Positions 8,951 through 18,662 of a stretch of 64,000 bases of DNA are shown here, piece after piece. Each line of letters opens with the position of its first letter. Positions within the stretch are counted from its first letter, which is position 1. The stretch is from Thermoplasma sp. Kam2015 (lineage in GTDB: Archaea > Thermoplasmatota > Thermoplasmata > Thermoplasmatales > Thermoplasmataceae). Under the pieces are notes generated by a model, which saw only the letters and a list, made by a program, of their open reading frames with translations, did not search any database and was not told where the DNA came from. The position numbers and the translations under genes are program-made. Where the stretch lies: positions 62,001 through 126,000 of the forward strand of contig NZ_QJSM01000018.1 in assembly GCF_003205235.1 (NCBI RefSeq). The letters run 5' to 3'.

Positions 8951-9475
8951 TTACTGAGCTAAGTCTTGCGGTGGAAGCATGAGTAAAATTACGAAGTACG
9001 TCGATGCGCCTGCGGCGTTGATGAATATGATCGTATCAGGATATGGGGTGCCAGGCTTCATTGATTTTACAGCCTGCTGATTCACGAGCAGCGTTATGTT
9101 ATACGTCTGTGGAGCCGTAGTGGCATTTGTGATCTCCATATAGTTTCCAGTGGAGTTTATGTAGGTTATATTCTCCCACACATATGCGCTTCTGTTCAGT
9201 GGAGCTATGTCGTAAACGTACACAGGATCAGAGCTTGAATTCAATGTAAAATTCAGCGTTATCTTCTGCGTATACGGAGTCACAAAATATATGGAATAAG
9301 CCGAATTGTTGACTTTTTCAATATAATCTGGCTTTAGTTCAGGTTTGACGATCATTTTACCGGATACGCTGACAGAAGTGGATGAGGAAGAATGACCTGT
9401 GACTTCATAGGTCATAGCCGCAAATATTATTAAAACAGCTATGCTTATAGCAATGCTTGCCGTCTTTGAAAGCAT
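8951..9475 (-). CDS. Exported, sequon-rich protein of unknown function
   Basis: A 174-residue protein beginning with a signal or anchor segment (TASIAISIAVLIIFAAMTY), followed by a Ser/Thr-rich linker and a beta-rich extracellular region with many N-x-S/T glycosylation sequons (NNS, NFT, NSS, NRS, NIT, NST, NAT). Sequon density fits an acid-exposed glycosylated surface protein. The frame extends to 9526, but TATA-like sequence at 9495-9501 lies 23 nt before ATG 9475. It is divergent from the efflux pump gene and may share its operator region. No family recognised. Confidence 0.72.
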   Translation of the reverse strand: MLSKTASIAISIAVLIIFAAMTYEVTGHSSSSTSVSVSGKMIVKPELKPDYIEKVNNSAYSIYFVTPYTQKITLNFTLNSSSDPVYVYDIAPLNRSAYVWENITYINSTGNYMEITNATTAPQTYNITLLVNQQAVKSMKPGTPYPDTIIFINAAGASTYFVILLMLPPQDLAQ

Positions 9476-9510
9476 ACTCCTTAATTTAATATACATATAA
9501 AATGTTTTCC

Positions 9511-9536
9511 AATAATTAATTAACAAATAATTAATT
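9511..9536. promoter_or_regulatory. Putative operator: paired AATAATTAATT repeats between divergent promoters
   Basis: The 11-mer AATAATTAATT occurs at 9511-9521 and again at 9526-9536, a 15-bp period, and each copy contains the palindrome AATTAATT. The pair lies exactly between the TATA box of the leftward secreted-protein gene (9495-9501) and that of the rightward efflux gene (TTTATAAG near 9547). The MarR regulator at the end of the efflux operon is the natural candidate to bind it. Such AT palindromes are typical of MarR sites, but binding is inferred. Confidence 0.55.
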
Positions 9537-9571
9537 GATTAAGTATTTATAAGAGTTTTCTATCCACAATT

Positions 9572-11317
9572 ATGGTTCAGTACAAATGGGTTGCGCTCTC
9601 GAACACAACCATTGGAGTCCTTATGGCTTCGATTAACGGTACAATTCTTATGATCTCGCTGCCAGCCATATTCAGAGGTATAGACCTGAACCCATTCTTG
9701 CCTTCGTCATTCCAGTATCTCCTCTGGATCCTGATGGGATACATGGTTGTCACCGCTGTCCTTCTTGTTACGGTTGGCAGGCTTTCTGATATATATGGCA
9801 GAGTCAGATTGTTCAATTTCGGTTTTGCCATATTCACTGCGGGTTCCATACTGCTGTTCCTTACTCCAGGTCATGGAACAACGGCTGCCCTGTATCTCAT
9901 CGTCTTCAGAATGATACAGGCTATCGGTGCATCTTTCCTCTTTGCGAATTCAGCGGCGATAATAACAGACGCATTTCCATCAAATGAGAGGGGTAAGGCT
10001 ATGGGCATAAACCAGATCGCAGCCCTGGCCGGATCGCTGATAGGTCTGATCGTGGGTGGAATACTGGCCACGATAAACTGGCGCTACGTCTTTCTCGTCA
10101 GCGTTCCTGTAGGTGCACTAGGTACAATATGGTCCTATCTGAAGCTCAAGGATCAGTCCGTCAGGAGAAAAGATGAAAAGATCGATCTGCCAGGTAACGT
10201 CACCTTTGCAGCTGGATTGACGCTTATATTAATAGGCATAACCTATGGTCTGATGCCATACGGATCATCAAGCATGGGATGGGCAAATCCATGGGTCATG
10301 GCATCCATGATATCTGGGGCCGCCATGCTCATAGCTTTTCCGTTCATCGAACTTCATGTGGATCAGCCAATGTTTGACATGCATCTGTTCAAATACAGGG
10401 GCTTTACGTTCGGTAATTTCGCCGGATTCTTTCAGTCCATGGGAATGGGTGGGGTCATGTTCATGGTCATCATACTGCTGCAGGGCATATGGCTGCCTCT
10501 CCATGGATATTCCTATTCATCCGTCCCATTCTGGGCAGGAATATACACAATACCCATGATGGCAGGCTTCGTAATATTTGGTCCGATAAGCGGTGCCCTA
10601 TCGGATAGAATAGGCGCCAGGTTCCTGACAACCCTAGGAATGATCGTCGGTGCCGTGGCATTCATACTTCTTACATTATTCCCGTACAACTTCAGCTATC
10701 CGCCATTCGCCGCTACGCTGTTCATGATGGGCTCAGGCATGGGACTATTTGGAGCTCCAAACATCACTGCAGTGATGAATTCTCTTCCCCCTCACTACCG
10801 TGGCACAGGGTCAGGTATGAGATCTACGCTGCAAAATACTGGACAGACTGCCAGTATGGGTATATTCTTCACAATAGTACTCATCACTCTCACATCGTAT
10901 CTCTCATCATCATTCAACACGGCTTTGGCTGCTGCTGGAGCATCTATTCTCATCCCTGTATTCGACAAGATACCTGCCACTTCAGCACTGTTCTCAGCGT
11001 TCCTTGGATATAACCCAATGGCGACCATACTCGGTCTTCTACCATCTTCATTTTCTTCACTCATAAGCCCGACATCACTTTCGATCCTTGAAGGTACGCA
11101 TTGGTTCCCCCTGGCGCTTGCTCCAGCATTCATGAAGGCTCTGCATGCCTCGTTCTATGCTGGTGCAGGAATTCTTGTGATAGCTGCTCTACTGTCCGCA
11201 TTCAGAGGAAAGAGATTCATCTATGGCGAAGACACAGAATTTAAGGAGAAGATCCAAGAAAAGACTGAAACCAAGGTATCAGCGCAGGTTGAAGTAATGA
11301 GGGATGGAAAGAAATGA
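9572..11317 (+). CDS. MFS multidrug efflux transporter, DHA2 (EmrB/QacA-like) family
   Basis: A 581-residue membrane protein with about 14 hydrophobic segments. It shows the family motif A-like loop [17 protein letters not shown] near residue 70 and the antiporter-type helix [23 protein letters not shown] near 150. A second half-repeat begins near [12 protein letters not shown]. The charged C-terminal tail ([14 protein letters not shown]) is cytoplasmic. A TATA box at 9547 lies 23 nt before ATG 9572. The stop overlaps the start of the MarR gene, so pump and regulator form one operon, the common layout for autoregulated drug export. Substrates unknown. Confidence 0.9.
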   Translation: MVQYKWVALSNTTIGVLMASINGTILMISLPAIFRGIDLNPFLPSSFQYLLWILMGYMVVTAVLLVTVGRLSDIYGRVRLFNFGFAIFTAGSILLFLTPGHGTTAALYLIVFRMIQAIGASFLFANSAAIITDAFPSNERGKAMGINQIAALAGSLIGLIVGGILATINWRYVFLVSVPVGALGTIWSYLKLKDQSVRRKDEKIDLPGNVTFAAGLTLILIGITYGLMPYGSSSMGWANPWVMASMISGAAMLIAFPFIELHVDQPMFDMHLFKYRGFTFGNFAGFFQSMGMGGVMFMVIILLQGIWLPLHGYSYSSVPFWAGIYTIPMMAGFVIFGPISGALSDRIGARFLTTLGMIVGAVAFILLTLFPYNFSYPPFAATLFMMGSGMGLFGAPNITAVMNSLPPHYRGTGSGMRSTLQNTGQTASMGIFFTIVLITLTSYLSSSFNTALAAAGASILIPVFDKIPATSALFSAFLGYNPMATILGLLPSSFSSLISPTSLSILEGTHWFPLALAPAFMKALHASFYAGAGILVIAALLSAFRGKRFIYGEDTEFKEKIQEKTETKVSAQVEVMRDGKK

Positions 11318-11760
11318 TGGAAGAGGATTGCGAGACACTGATGGATATCTGGCATCATTTTGCCAGAGTTTATATACTTGGAAAGAAAAGAATGGAGGAT
11401 AGTCTCCAGATCATGCAGTTGAAGCCTATAGAGGTACGAATACTCCACCACCTTTCGGAGGAAAACTCAAATGTGAACAGGCTTGCAGAGATGAACTTTG
11501 TAACTCCAGCATGGATAACTGGCGTGCTTGACGATCTTGAAAGCAAAGGTTTCATAGAAAGATCCAGGAACCCAGCAGACAGGAGGGTAGTGAACGTGGA
11601 AATCACAGAAAGGGGAAGGCAGGTTCTAACTGAGAGTCATCGCATATACATCAATTTTATCAGGGAATCGATCAGTTCTTTCAGCAGGGAAGAGATAGAC
11701 GAGTTCACCAGGCTTCTGAAGAAGATCGAAGAGAGCCTTGGTGAGCTGCCCCTCAGCTGA
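11314..11760 (+). CDS. MarR family transcriptional regulator
   Basis: A 148-residue winged-helix protein: recognition core [31 protein letters not shown] at about residues 48-78 followed by the wing with [18 protein letters not shown], the DxRxxxxxLT-type signature of MarR proteins. The flanking helices form the usual dimer interface. ATG 11314 overlaps the efflux pump stop (ATGA), which supports coupling and a role as local repressor of the pump. The last codons (LPLS, stop) coincide with the terminal palindrome CTCAGCTGAG of a decayed repeat, so the original C-terminus may have been altered. Confidence 0.92.
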   Translation: MMEEDCETLMDIWHHFARVYILGKKRMEDSLQIMQLKPIEVRILHHLSEENSNVNRLAEMNFVTPAWITGVLDDLESKGFIERSRNPADRRVVNVEITERGRQVLTESHRIYINFIRESISSFSREEIDEFTRLLKKIEESLGELPLS

Positions 11761-12066
11761 GGCTTCGGATCTTCCTGATTCAACTATCAAACTCGATCCC
11801 CATACTGCCAGATCGCAGTCTCCCGTCATTGGAAACTTTCTTTCGGATCACGTCTGGAAGAATGGTTACGGAGGTTGCGATCTCCACAGGCGTCTATTCG
11901 GATCTCATCGATCCTACCCAGTTATCATCCACTTGGTTTTCATGGATGATACAAAAAAATATGGGAAGACGATCTATAAATATTTCCATTGAAGGAAGTC
12001 CGTGTGTCTCTTGTACGAAGAGAGAGTGTTACTCCTTCCCTCAAACTCCTAACTTCTCTTTAAAAG
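11750..12066 (-). repeat. Degenerate dispersed repeat, copy 2
   Basis: Read on the reverse strand this is the longest copy: GAGAAGTTAGGAGTTTGAGG, then CTCTCTTCGTACAAGAGA (a hairpin-forming arm), CTTCCTTCAATGGAAATATT, the central GATCCGAATAGACGCCTGTGG, and the end AGATCCGAAGCCTCAGCTGA. It occupies the gap after the MarR gene and its end overlaps that gene's stop codon. About 110 bases (12067-12179) between it and the next gene hold nothing I recognise. Confidence 0.72.
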
Positions 12067-12179
12067 ATATTCAGATATGGGCTTAAGCTTCAAAAGTCTT
12101 ATCGCAGCAGTATTGATATTTATAAGTGCTGGCAGACTCGTTTTTCGCCTAATACTTCGATATTTGATATCAGATCAGT

Positions 12180-12716
12180 TCACAGATAATCGTACTTGCT
12201 GTCTTCCTCGTCCACATCATCCTCGTAATCTACCTTCTGCACTGTAACTTTATTTTCCTCTCCATTCTTCAATGATGAGACGAAGCCACCAGTAAGCGAA
12301 AAGGCTATGAGTATGGCAATTGAAGAAGGTACAATTATGAAAAAGGTGTAGATGACACCGGCATATGAATACAGGTATGTGGCAAAGTTTGAAATTGATA
12401 CTACACCGCTGGTAGAGAGCGGCAGGACTCCATAACCCACGTATTTCTCGGCGATTCCCAGAGCACCGGTTCTGAACGGGTAGAGCAGCACTGCGATTAT
12501 CACAAAAAGTCCGGAGACGGCGAGAGAACTGATGAAGCCGTTTCTCATGTTTCCAGATTTTCTTCCTCCCAGATAACCAGCTAGGGCGGGTCCAGTCACA
12601 GGTAGCCACCAGAGTATGACGGAAAAGAGTAGCATGTAGGCGAAACCAGAATAGAGTGAATACACATTTTTCTCATTCGATACCTCTTCCTTTACACCAG
12701 CCATGGAATATGCCAT
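12180..12716 (-). CDS. Four-helix membrane protein, DUF5518-like
   Basis: About 178 residues with four hydrophobic segments (near 20-40, 60-82, 105-125 and 130-155) and a charged, acidic C-terminal tail (YEDDVDEEDSKYDYL). The motif LPVTGPALAGYLGGRKSGNMRNGF resembles the glycine-rich turn of archaeal DUF5518-type proteins. The frame opens at 12761, but TATA-like AAAATACTAT lies about 25 nt before ATG 12716. It follows the phosphoglycerate mutase gene on the same strand after a 48-bp gap with its own promoter. Function unknown. Confidence 0.66.
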   Translation of the reverse strand: MAYSMAGVKEEVSNEKNVYSLYSGFAYMLLFSVILWWLPVTGPALAGYLGGRKSGNMRNGFISSLAVSGLFVIIAVLLYPFRTGALGIAEKYVGYGVLPLSTSGVVSISNFATYLYSYAGVIYTFFIIVPSSIAILIAFSLTGGFVSSLKNGEENKVTVQKVDYEDDVDEEDSKYDYL

Positions 12717-12764
12717 TGTCTGACAAAAACAAAAATAGTATTTTAGCTTATCTATGAGCAAGCA

Positions 12765-13976
12765 TTAAGATCCAAATTTCTCAGATCTGCCAGCGAGTTG
12801 CATCAATATGTCCATGACATTGTAGCTTGTTATACGCAATGCTCCAAAACTTGAGGAGAATTCGTCGAAAAACTGAACACCGTCATTCATAACACCTTCC
12901 GTGTAGAAAACGATAGGAACTGGATCACCTGAATGATCCCTGAATGAGCACGGCGTGCTGTGGTCGCCTGTTATGCATAATACGGTTCTTTCACCTATGG
13001 TTCTCAATGGTTCAAGACCTTTATCTATTTCTTCGATTACCTCTCTTTTGAGCAGATAATTCCCATCATGGCCGGCAACGTCCGTCGCCTTTATGTTCAC
13101 AAGAATGAAGTCATGGCTTTCTGTCAGCTGAACGGCCTTTTCGATTTTCCCTCTATAGTTTGATCCAACGGTTCCTGTGGCACCTGGAACGTCGAAGACA
13201 TCCATCCTGAGAAGACTGCACAGGCCCTTTAGCCATGGGCTTCCGACGACGCAGGCACCTCTCATATGGTTCTTCTCCAGGAACGACGGGATATCAGGCA
13301 CTTTGCCTGGGCTTCTGATCAGGAGTTCGTTACCGGGCAGCTTGCCATTCTTTGCCCTTTCTCTGTTGACCTCATGATTGGACAGCACCTCCCTCGCTCG
13401 ATCGAGATAGGCATTGATGACCTCTGCTGTGCGATCTGCAGACGGATCCAGCGATCTTATGCGTTCAGGTGGCAAACCTTCCTTATGCGGATCTGAATCT
13501 GTGATCCTGTCAGATAAATCTGGGCCAGACACCACCAGTGCAGCTCGATGTTCAACTCCGCTCTTTACCCTGAATTTATAGTCGCCCATATCGATGCTAA
13601 TAGCGGATGCTAGTGCATCATTGCCCCTGTTCTCCCTTCCTGCCCTCCTGTCTGTGATCTTTCCGTTTATGTTTGTGGCAAAATTTGCTCTGAAGGCCAG
13701 ATCACCGGGATTTATATTCATACCAAGCCCCAGAGCCTCAAATGGGCCTCTGCCCGGGTAGTATATCTTTGGATCATAACCGAGAAGTGACATGTGCGAG
13801 GTATCGGAACCGCATCTGATGCCAGGGGATATTGGATGCATTATTCCATTTATTCCGTGGGAAGCTATCCAGTTCAGGTTGGGCCTGAAAGCCGCCTGAA
13901 GCGGTGTTCTATTCTTCAGTTCATATCCAGGTCTGTCACCAAGGCCGTCGAGGACTATAAGTATGATGCTCTTCAT
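12765..13976 (-). CDS. apgM: 2,3-bisphosphoglycerate-independent phosphoglycerate mutase, archaeal type
   Basis: A 403-residue alkaline-phosphatase-superfamily enzyme interconverting 3- and 2-phosphoglycerate. The first metal site is LIVLDGLGDRP at residues 6-16, the nucleophile serine is in RCGSDTSHMSLLGYDP near 60, and the second metal cluster appears in ATDVAGHDG and CITGDHSTP. Length and motifs match the archaeal ApgM branch rather than the longer bacterial GpmI. TATA-like TTTATA near 14003 is 27 nt upstream. A short out-of-phase ATG-AAA-CGA-TGA lies just before the true start. Confidence 0.95.
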   Translation of the reverse strand: MKSIILIVLDGLGDRPGYELKNRTPLQAAFRPNLNWIASHGINGIMHPISPGIRCGSDTSHMSLLGYDPKIYYPGRGPFEALGLGMNINPGDLAFRANFATNINGKITDRRAGRENRGNDALASAISIDMGDYKFRVKSGVEHRAALVVSGPDLSDRITDSDPHKEGLPPERIRSLDPSADRTAEVINAYLDRAREVLSNHEVNRERAKNGKLPGNELLIRSPGKVPDIPSFLEKNHMRGACVVGSPWLKGLCSLLRMDVFDVPGATGTVGSNYRGKIEKAVQLTESHDFILVNIKATDVAGHDGNYLLKREVIEEIDKGLEPLRTIGERTVLCITGDHSTPCSFRDHSGDPVPIVFYTEGVMNDGVQFFDEFSSSFGALRITSYNVMDILMQLAGRSEKFGS

Positions 13977-14131
13977 CGTTTCATCGATTTACCTCCTGAA
14001 TATAAAGGATCAGTGGCGGCTGATAAAATAGTGGAATATATATAAGTAAATTTATATTTGATGATTAAAATTATGATTATATCTCTAACGCATGCAAAAT
14101 GTTTATAAACTGAGAGATGTATGCCTCATCT

Positions 14132-15586
14132 TCAGATCAATCCTCTGGTGGCATAGGCCTCCTGTGCAGCAGTATATGAGTATGGTTTGAACCTGTCCAG
14201 TATGGGCAGATCCTCGTACGATACCTGATCCATCACATTGAGATATTTGAGTATTCCTTGAACTGCTATATCGCCGTCCCTGACAGCACTTATGAGATCA
14301 CGATTTGGGTTCGTGGAATCTCCACCCGAGAATACGCCCTCGATAGAGGTCATCCCATTCTGGTCGATGATGGGCTCGCCATGCGGATTCAGCCTCAGTT
14401 TCTTAACGTAATCACCTAGGAAGGAATAATCAGTTTCCTGACCCGTGGCCTCGATGACCATATCCACGTTTATTGTGTATACTTTATCCTTTATTGGTAC
14501 AGGTTTTGCCCTTCCCTTTCCCTCCTTGACCATCTCATTCTTCCAGTATTTCATTGCAACTACTCTGCCGTTTTCTTTCACATATTCGAATGGAGTCACT
14601 TCCCACACATATTCAACGTTCTCCTCCTCTGCCTCCTCCATCTCCTCATCCGCATTCATGCTCGGATAACCTGGCCTGTCAACATCTCTCCTTCTGTACA
14701 TTATGTATACATGCTTGGCGCCGAGCCGGAGTGAAGTTCTGGCTGAGTCGTTGGCTGTGAAACCTCCGCCGATGACTGCTACCGTATCTCCTACATCTAT
14801 CCTTTCGCCGAAACTTGCCCTCTCGAGGAACTCTGTGGCATGCATCACATTCGGTGCATCGCTGCCTGGCGTACCGGTCATCCTGGGTTTATGATTCCCA
14901 ACACCTAGAAATACGGCATCATAACTCTTTATTATCTGATCGAATGATATGTCTCTTCCCACCTTGGTATTCAGTTTGACATCCACGCCTCTGGATATTA
15001 TGTACCCGATCTCCTTATCCAGGATGCTTTGCGGTAGCCTGTATCTTGGTATGCCAGTCTTCATGAACCCTCCAAGGGCAGGTCTCTCCTCGAACACTGT
15101 GACTTTGACACCTTGGAGGCTCAGATAATAGGCCACGGTCAAGCCTGCCGGGCCTCCTCCAATCACTGCCACCTTCTTTCCTATGAACTTTCTCTTCTGT
15201 GGTCTGAGAATCTCTCCATAGTCATCAAACTTGTCTGCAGCATAACGCTTCAGGTGCCTTATGGCTATCGGGCCCCCGCCATCGTACATGACGCACACAT
15301 CTTCGCACATATGCGTGCATACCCTGCCTATTATGGCCGGAAAGGGAAGGGTTTCCATGATGATCCTCACAGTCTGAGCCGGATCTCCAGCTGCCGTACT
15401 CCTTATGTAGCCAGATATGTCCAGACTGGCGGGGCATGCTGCAGAACACATATTACAGCCTAAGCATCTGCTTGCCTCGGCAATTGCCTCCTCATCGGTA
15501 TAATTATCCAGCGGTTCCAAATCAAACGTCTTAGCCCTTTCCCCAGGTTCAGCCTTTTTTATCCGGACTCTTTCAAAACTAAGCAT
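14132..15586 (-). CDS. NAD(P)H-dependent flavoprotein, glutamate synthase small-subunit (GltD/NfnB-like)
   Basis: A 484-residue protein with N-terminal Fe-S ligands (CLGCNMCSAACP near residues 41-52, and CTHMCEDVC near 90-98) followed by an FAD dinucleotide fold (VAVIGGGPAGLTVAYYL near 140) and an NAD(P)H fold (VAVIGGGFTANDSARTSLRLG). The closing FAD motif is EGVFSGGDSTNP. It resembles GltD and the NADPH-binding subunit of transhydrogenases. No large glutamate synthase subunit is adjacent, so the partner is unclear; ferredoxin:NADP oxidoreduction is possible. AGGTG upstream of ATG 15586 suggests a leadered mRNA. Confidence 0.88.
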   Translation of the reverse strand: MLSFERVRIKKAEPGERAKTFDLEPLDNYTDEEAIAEASRCLGCNMCSAACPASLDISGYIRSTAAGDPAQTVRIIMETLPFPAIIGRVCTHMCEDVCVMYDGGGPIAIRHLKRYAADKFDDYGEILRPQKRKFIGKKVAVIGGGPAGLTVAYYLSLQGVKVTVFEERPALGGFMKTGIPRYRLPQSILDKEIGYIISRGVDVKLNTKVGRDISFDQIIKSYDAVFLGVGNHKPRMTGTPGSDAPNVMHATEFLERASFGERIDVGDTVAVIGGGFTANDSARTSLRLGAKHVYIMYRRRDVDRPGYPSMNADEEMEEAEEENVEYVWEVTPFEYVKENGRVVAMKYWKNEMVKEGKGRAKPVPIKDKVYTINVDMVIEATGQETDYSFLGDYVKKLRLNPHGEPIIDQNGMTSIEGVFSGGDSTNPNRDLISAVRDGDIAVQGILKYLNVMDQVSYEDLPILDRFKPYSYTAAQEAYATRGLI

Positions 15587-15695
15587 GGGATCACACCTTT
15601 GCTATCTTAAATTGACTAATAAACATTCTTTAGTTTTCAGCCTGAAATTGAAACATCCAGCAATTAAAGAGTTTCTTCCATACATGCGGAAAGCC

Positions 15696-16082
15696 TCATA
15701 TATGGGGAATCACCAGCATAGCGAAGAACAGATTGAAGAGCACAATTATGCTCAATGCTATGTAAAGCCTATTCTTGGTCAGGAGGAAGGATATTAAAGC
15801 AATGATCACGCTGGTGATTGGCGTGAAGACAAGAACCCACAGGCCGGTGGCTATGAAGAAAATGCCGTCAAGATGGATCAGGCCCTCAGGTATTAGACCC
15901 AGATATATGTATTTTGAATTCACCTTTAGCTCTGGGTTGTAGCTTGCTATCTGGGCAAGGGTGAATCCAGATCCACCATTCTTTATGAAGATCAACAGCA
16001 CACCAAAAATAATGAAGAACATGCTTATGGATACACCGACTCTAAGCGCATAACTTATAGCAAGATCACGATCAAAACGCAT
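15696..16082 (-). CDS. DUF1634 membrane protein, TauE partner
   Basis: A 128-residue protein with three or four hydrophobic segments (about 15-34, 60-85, 86-105, 108-126), matching the DUF1634 family that is often encoded next to TauE/SafE-type permeases. Its ATG shares one base with the permease stop (TGATG), so the two are translationally coupled and probably work together in the membrane. An auxiliary transport subunit is the reasonable inference; no biochemical role is known to me. Confidence 0.82.
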   Translation of the reverse strand: MRFDRDLAISYALRVGVSISMFFIIFGVLLIFIKNGGSGFTLAQIASYNPELKVNSKYIYLGLIPEGLIHLDGIFFIATGLWVLVFTPITSVIIALISFLLTKNRLYIALSIIVLFNLFFAMLVIPHI

Positions 16083-17062
16083 CAGGCCTCACCCTTCTCC
16101 TCTATCTTCCTCATTACATGGTACATAATCACGATGGCAATTATGGAGATCACCGTAGATATTGCAAACTGCACATATGGAGATATCAAAATCACCCTTA
16201 TTATATAGAAGCCCTTGAGAACCATCTGTATGCCGAGAAACATCAATATTGCAAAGAATATCCATCTGATGCTTCTGTTTGTTATCCTGACAAGGATCTT
16301 GGCACCAAGAAAGGCTCCTATCAGTACCCCGATCGCCGTCGCTGCGGCTATGAAAGGCTGTATATATCCGGCATACCAGTAAATTGAGCTGCCAGTTGCA
16401 GCTGTTATGCCTATCATAAAGTTGCTTGAAGTGGTCGTAACCTTCATGGGTAGATTTATGGCCCAGTCCATCCCAAGAACCTTCAGAGCGCCACTGCCTA
16501 TGCCCAGAAGACCAGAGATCATGCCGGCAAAGAACATTATGATCTCACCCAGCCACCATCTCACTCCTGAGTATTCAACATTCTTGTGCAATCTTGCATC
16601 ATAATATGATCCAGAGAGCTGAAAGACTCTAGTTGTCCAGTCAGGCTTCAGCATCTTGGGTATTTCATATTTCCCACGCTGGATCGTGGGGACAAGAGAT
16701 CCAAGAAGAACAAATCCGAAGATGACGTAGATCAACCAGGAGAGATGATGATCGTAGATGAACACGGCTGTTAGCGATCCGACTATTGCACCCGTCGTCG
16801 TTGCAACCTCCAGTCCGACGCCGAGCCTTATATTGGCTATCTTCTCCTTGGCATAGGCGCTAGCAGAACCCGCGCTTGTGGCTATGGTGGAAATGAGGCT
16901 TGCGCCTGTCGCATAAATTATGGGTATGCCGTAAAACAGAGTCAGAACCGGAACGAGAACGGTACCGCCTCCGAGACCGGTGAGAGATCCTATTAGACCG
17001 GCGATGAAGGCACCGGCAACTATTGACAGAAATCTGATTATGATCTCAATGAGCGTTAACAT
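16082..17062 (-). CDS. TauE/SafE family permease (sulfite/organosulfonate exporter type)
   Basis: A 326-residue membrane protein with about eight hydrophobic segments and the two family glycine motifs: GLIGSLTGLGGGTVLVPVL in the first half and GMISGLLGIGSGALKVLGM in the second. Members export sulfite, sulfoacetate or related anions. GTG 17077 is possible, but TTTATAA at 17084-17090 lies 25 nt before ATG 17062, so I take the latter. It forms a coupled operon with the DUF1634 gene. A central loop of about 50 residues between the halves is soluble. Confidence 0.88.
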   Translation of the reverse strand: MLTLIEIIIRFLSIVAGAFIAGLIGSLTGLGGGTVLVPVLTLFYGIPIIYATGASLISTIATSAGSASAYAKEKIANIRLGVGLEVATTTGAIVGSLTAVFIYDHHLSWLIYVIFGFVLLGSLVPTIQRGKYEIPKMLKPDWTTRVFQLSGSYYDARLHKNVEYSGVRWWLGEIIMFFAGMISGLLGIGSGALKVLGMDWAINLPMKVTTTSSNFMIGITAATGSSIYWYAGYIQPFIAAATAIGVLIGAFLGAKILVRITNRSIRWIFFAILMFLGIQMVLKGFYIIRVILISPYVQFAISTVISIIAIVIMYHVMRKIEEKGEA

Positions 17063-17197
17063 TCTCTGCGATATCACCTTTTTTTATAAATTATTTCTCG
17101 TTATCTGGTAGTCATTAGAACAGAATCGTTAAAATTTTTCTCTATTCTGGCAGAAATACGACACAAAATGTTAATTAACTTTACAAGATAGGGAAGT

Positions 17198-17407
17198 ATG
17201 GAAAGGGATGAAGCCATCTCCAAGATAACCGATGATCTTAAAAAGCGTTATTCAGATCTGAAATTCATAGGCGCAGATTCGCTGAAACATGACGATACGC
17301 TAAAGGAATATTCGATCATAGTTAAATACAAGGTCAGGAATGAGGATAGGGCTACGGTCTATTATTTTGACGAGTCCGGAAAAATCCTAAGGCATTTTAA
17401 CCTCTAA
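17198..17407 (+). CDS. Small conserved-looking hypothetical protein
   Basis: A 69-residue protein (MERDEAISKITDDLKKRY...) with an amphipathic N-terminal helix followed by three predicted beta strands (KEYSIIVKYKV, ATVYYFDES, ILRHFNL). The pattern resembles small PepSY-like or cystatin-like folds, but I cannot assign a family. It starts at ATG 17198, about 23 nt after an AT-rich box, and uses codons typical of the window. It stands alone between two differently oriented transcription units. Confidence 0.6.
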   Translation: MERDEAISKITDDLKKRYSDLKFIGADSLKHDDTLKEYSIIVKYKVRNEDRATVYYFDESGKILRHFNL

Positions 17408-17593
17408 TATCCCAATACGACAGCGCATCGATAACTATCATCTTAATTTGAAAGCTACATCCGATCCTTAACAAGTTTATCCGGATATCAATAAATGCGA
17501 ATAAATAGAAATTATTATTTTTTAATATCTAATAATACTTTATAATAACAAGCAGAACATACTGCTTATATTTAGTCATTTAGTCTGATAATT

Positions 17594-18535
17594 ATGAAAT
17601 CTTCGCTGTTGATCATATTGATTGTTGGAATCTTGCTTATGATCCCTGCCACCGCACTGGCATCATCCGGAGCAAGCTCAATATCTGTATCACCCTCCAC
17701 GGTCTCTATCCCTGCAGGATCATCATCAACCATAAGTTATTCCGTCAAACTTGTATCTGGATCAACATGGGGCACCAGCATATCCGCCACAGCCCCTTCG
17801 GGCATAACTGTGACCTTTAGCGACAGCAGCGGTGATCCACCATTTTCCGGTACCGCTACGATCATAGTGGGCAAGACTGTATCTCCCGGAACATACACGA
17901 TCCAGCTGAGCGCAAGTGGGGACGATCCATCCACATCGCCAACGACTGTCACTGTGGATGTGACTAATGCGACTGTTTCTCCTCCATCTCCTCCACCTGT
18001 CACCCCTGCGGTTCATGTTAATTATGTGCCGTTCGTCATTGGTGGTCTCTCCATTGGTCTCTTCATAGTGTTCATTGTGCTCTTTTCTGTTTTCTTCTCG
18101 GGCTATGCTCCGATAGTCAGGTCTGCATCATTCATCATAACGGCGGCTCTTGCGCTGTATCTAATAATCTTTGATCGAATACTCTTCACGGCAGCCTACT
18201 ATCACTGGCTCGGCCTTGTCGTGTATCTTGTGCTTTCTGTTGCGATGTTTCTCATGTCTCTGTTTGGTTCGACGAGCATGCGGCGTCTCTCCCTCTACGC
18301 GCTGGCCGGAGGAAATACTCTGTTGGGACTATTGATGATATCGGATGCTGTTGCCGGACTTCCCGTTTCCTCACTTGCTGGCGTGACGAAGAACGTCGGC
18401 TGGAATTACCTCTTCGGGTTCGGCACCACCTCTATTTCGACCATATCCATATCACTTGCCTTCACCCTCCTGTTGATATTCACCGGTATCTACGCTGGAT
18501 CGTCACTTGCGTCGGCTAGATCTGGGAAAAGATGA
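17594..18535 (+). CDS. Exported protein with Ig-like domain and C-terminal membrane bundle
   Basis: A 313-residue protein with a cleavable-looking signal peptide (SSLLIILIVGILLMIPATALASS), one extracellular beta-sandwich domain (about 27-125, of the NEW3/CARDB-like kind: SVSPSTVSIPAGSSSTISYS), a Pro/Ser linker (SPPSPPPVTP) and about five transmembrane helices from residue 145 on. TATA-like TTATATTTAG lies about 24 nt before ATG 17594. This topology fits a surface-exposed membrane protein; the function is not recognised. The following 100 bases to the next gene are featureless. Confidence 0.72.
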   Translation: MKSSLLIILIVGILLMIPATALASSGASSISVSPSTVSIPAGSSSTISYSVKLVSGSTWGTSISATAPSGITVTFSDSSGDPPFSGTATIIVGKTVSPGTYTIQLSASGDDPSTSPTTVTVDVTNATVSPPSPPPVTPAVHVNYVPFVIGGLSIGLFIVFIVLFSVFFSGYAPIVRSASFIITAALALYLIIFDRILFTAAYYHWLGLVVYLVLSVAMFLMSLFGSTSMRRLSLYALAGGNTLLGLLMISDAVAGLPVSSLAGVTKNVGWNYLFGFGTTSISTISISLAFTLLLIFTGIYAGSSLASARSGKR

Positions 18536-18662
18536 TGTCTATAATCTCTTTATCGATCTGCATACGATTCTCCGATGCTCGGCTGTAGCGTTCGATTTTC
18601 GCTAAAAAAGCAGCGGTCATCGATATGGCAAAATTAAAATGGAGGGATCTTTTAGATTCAAG

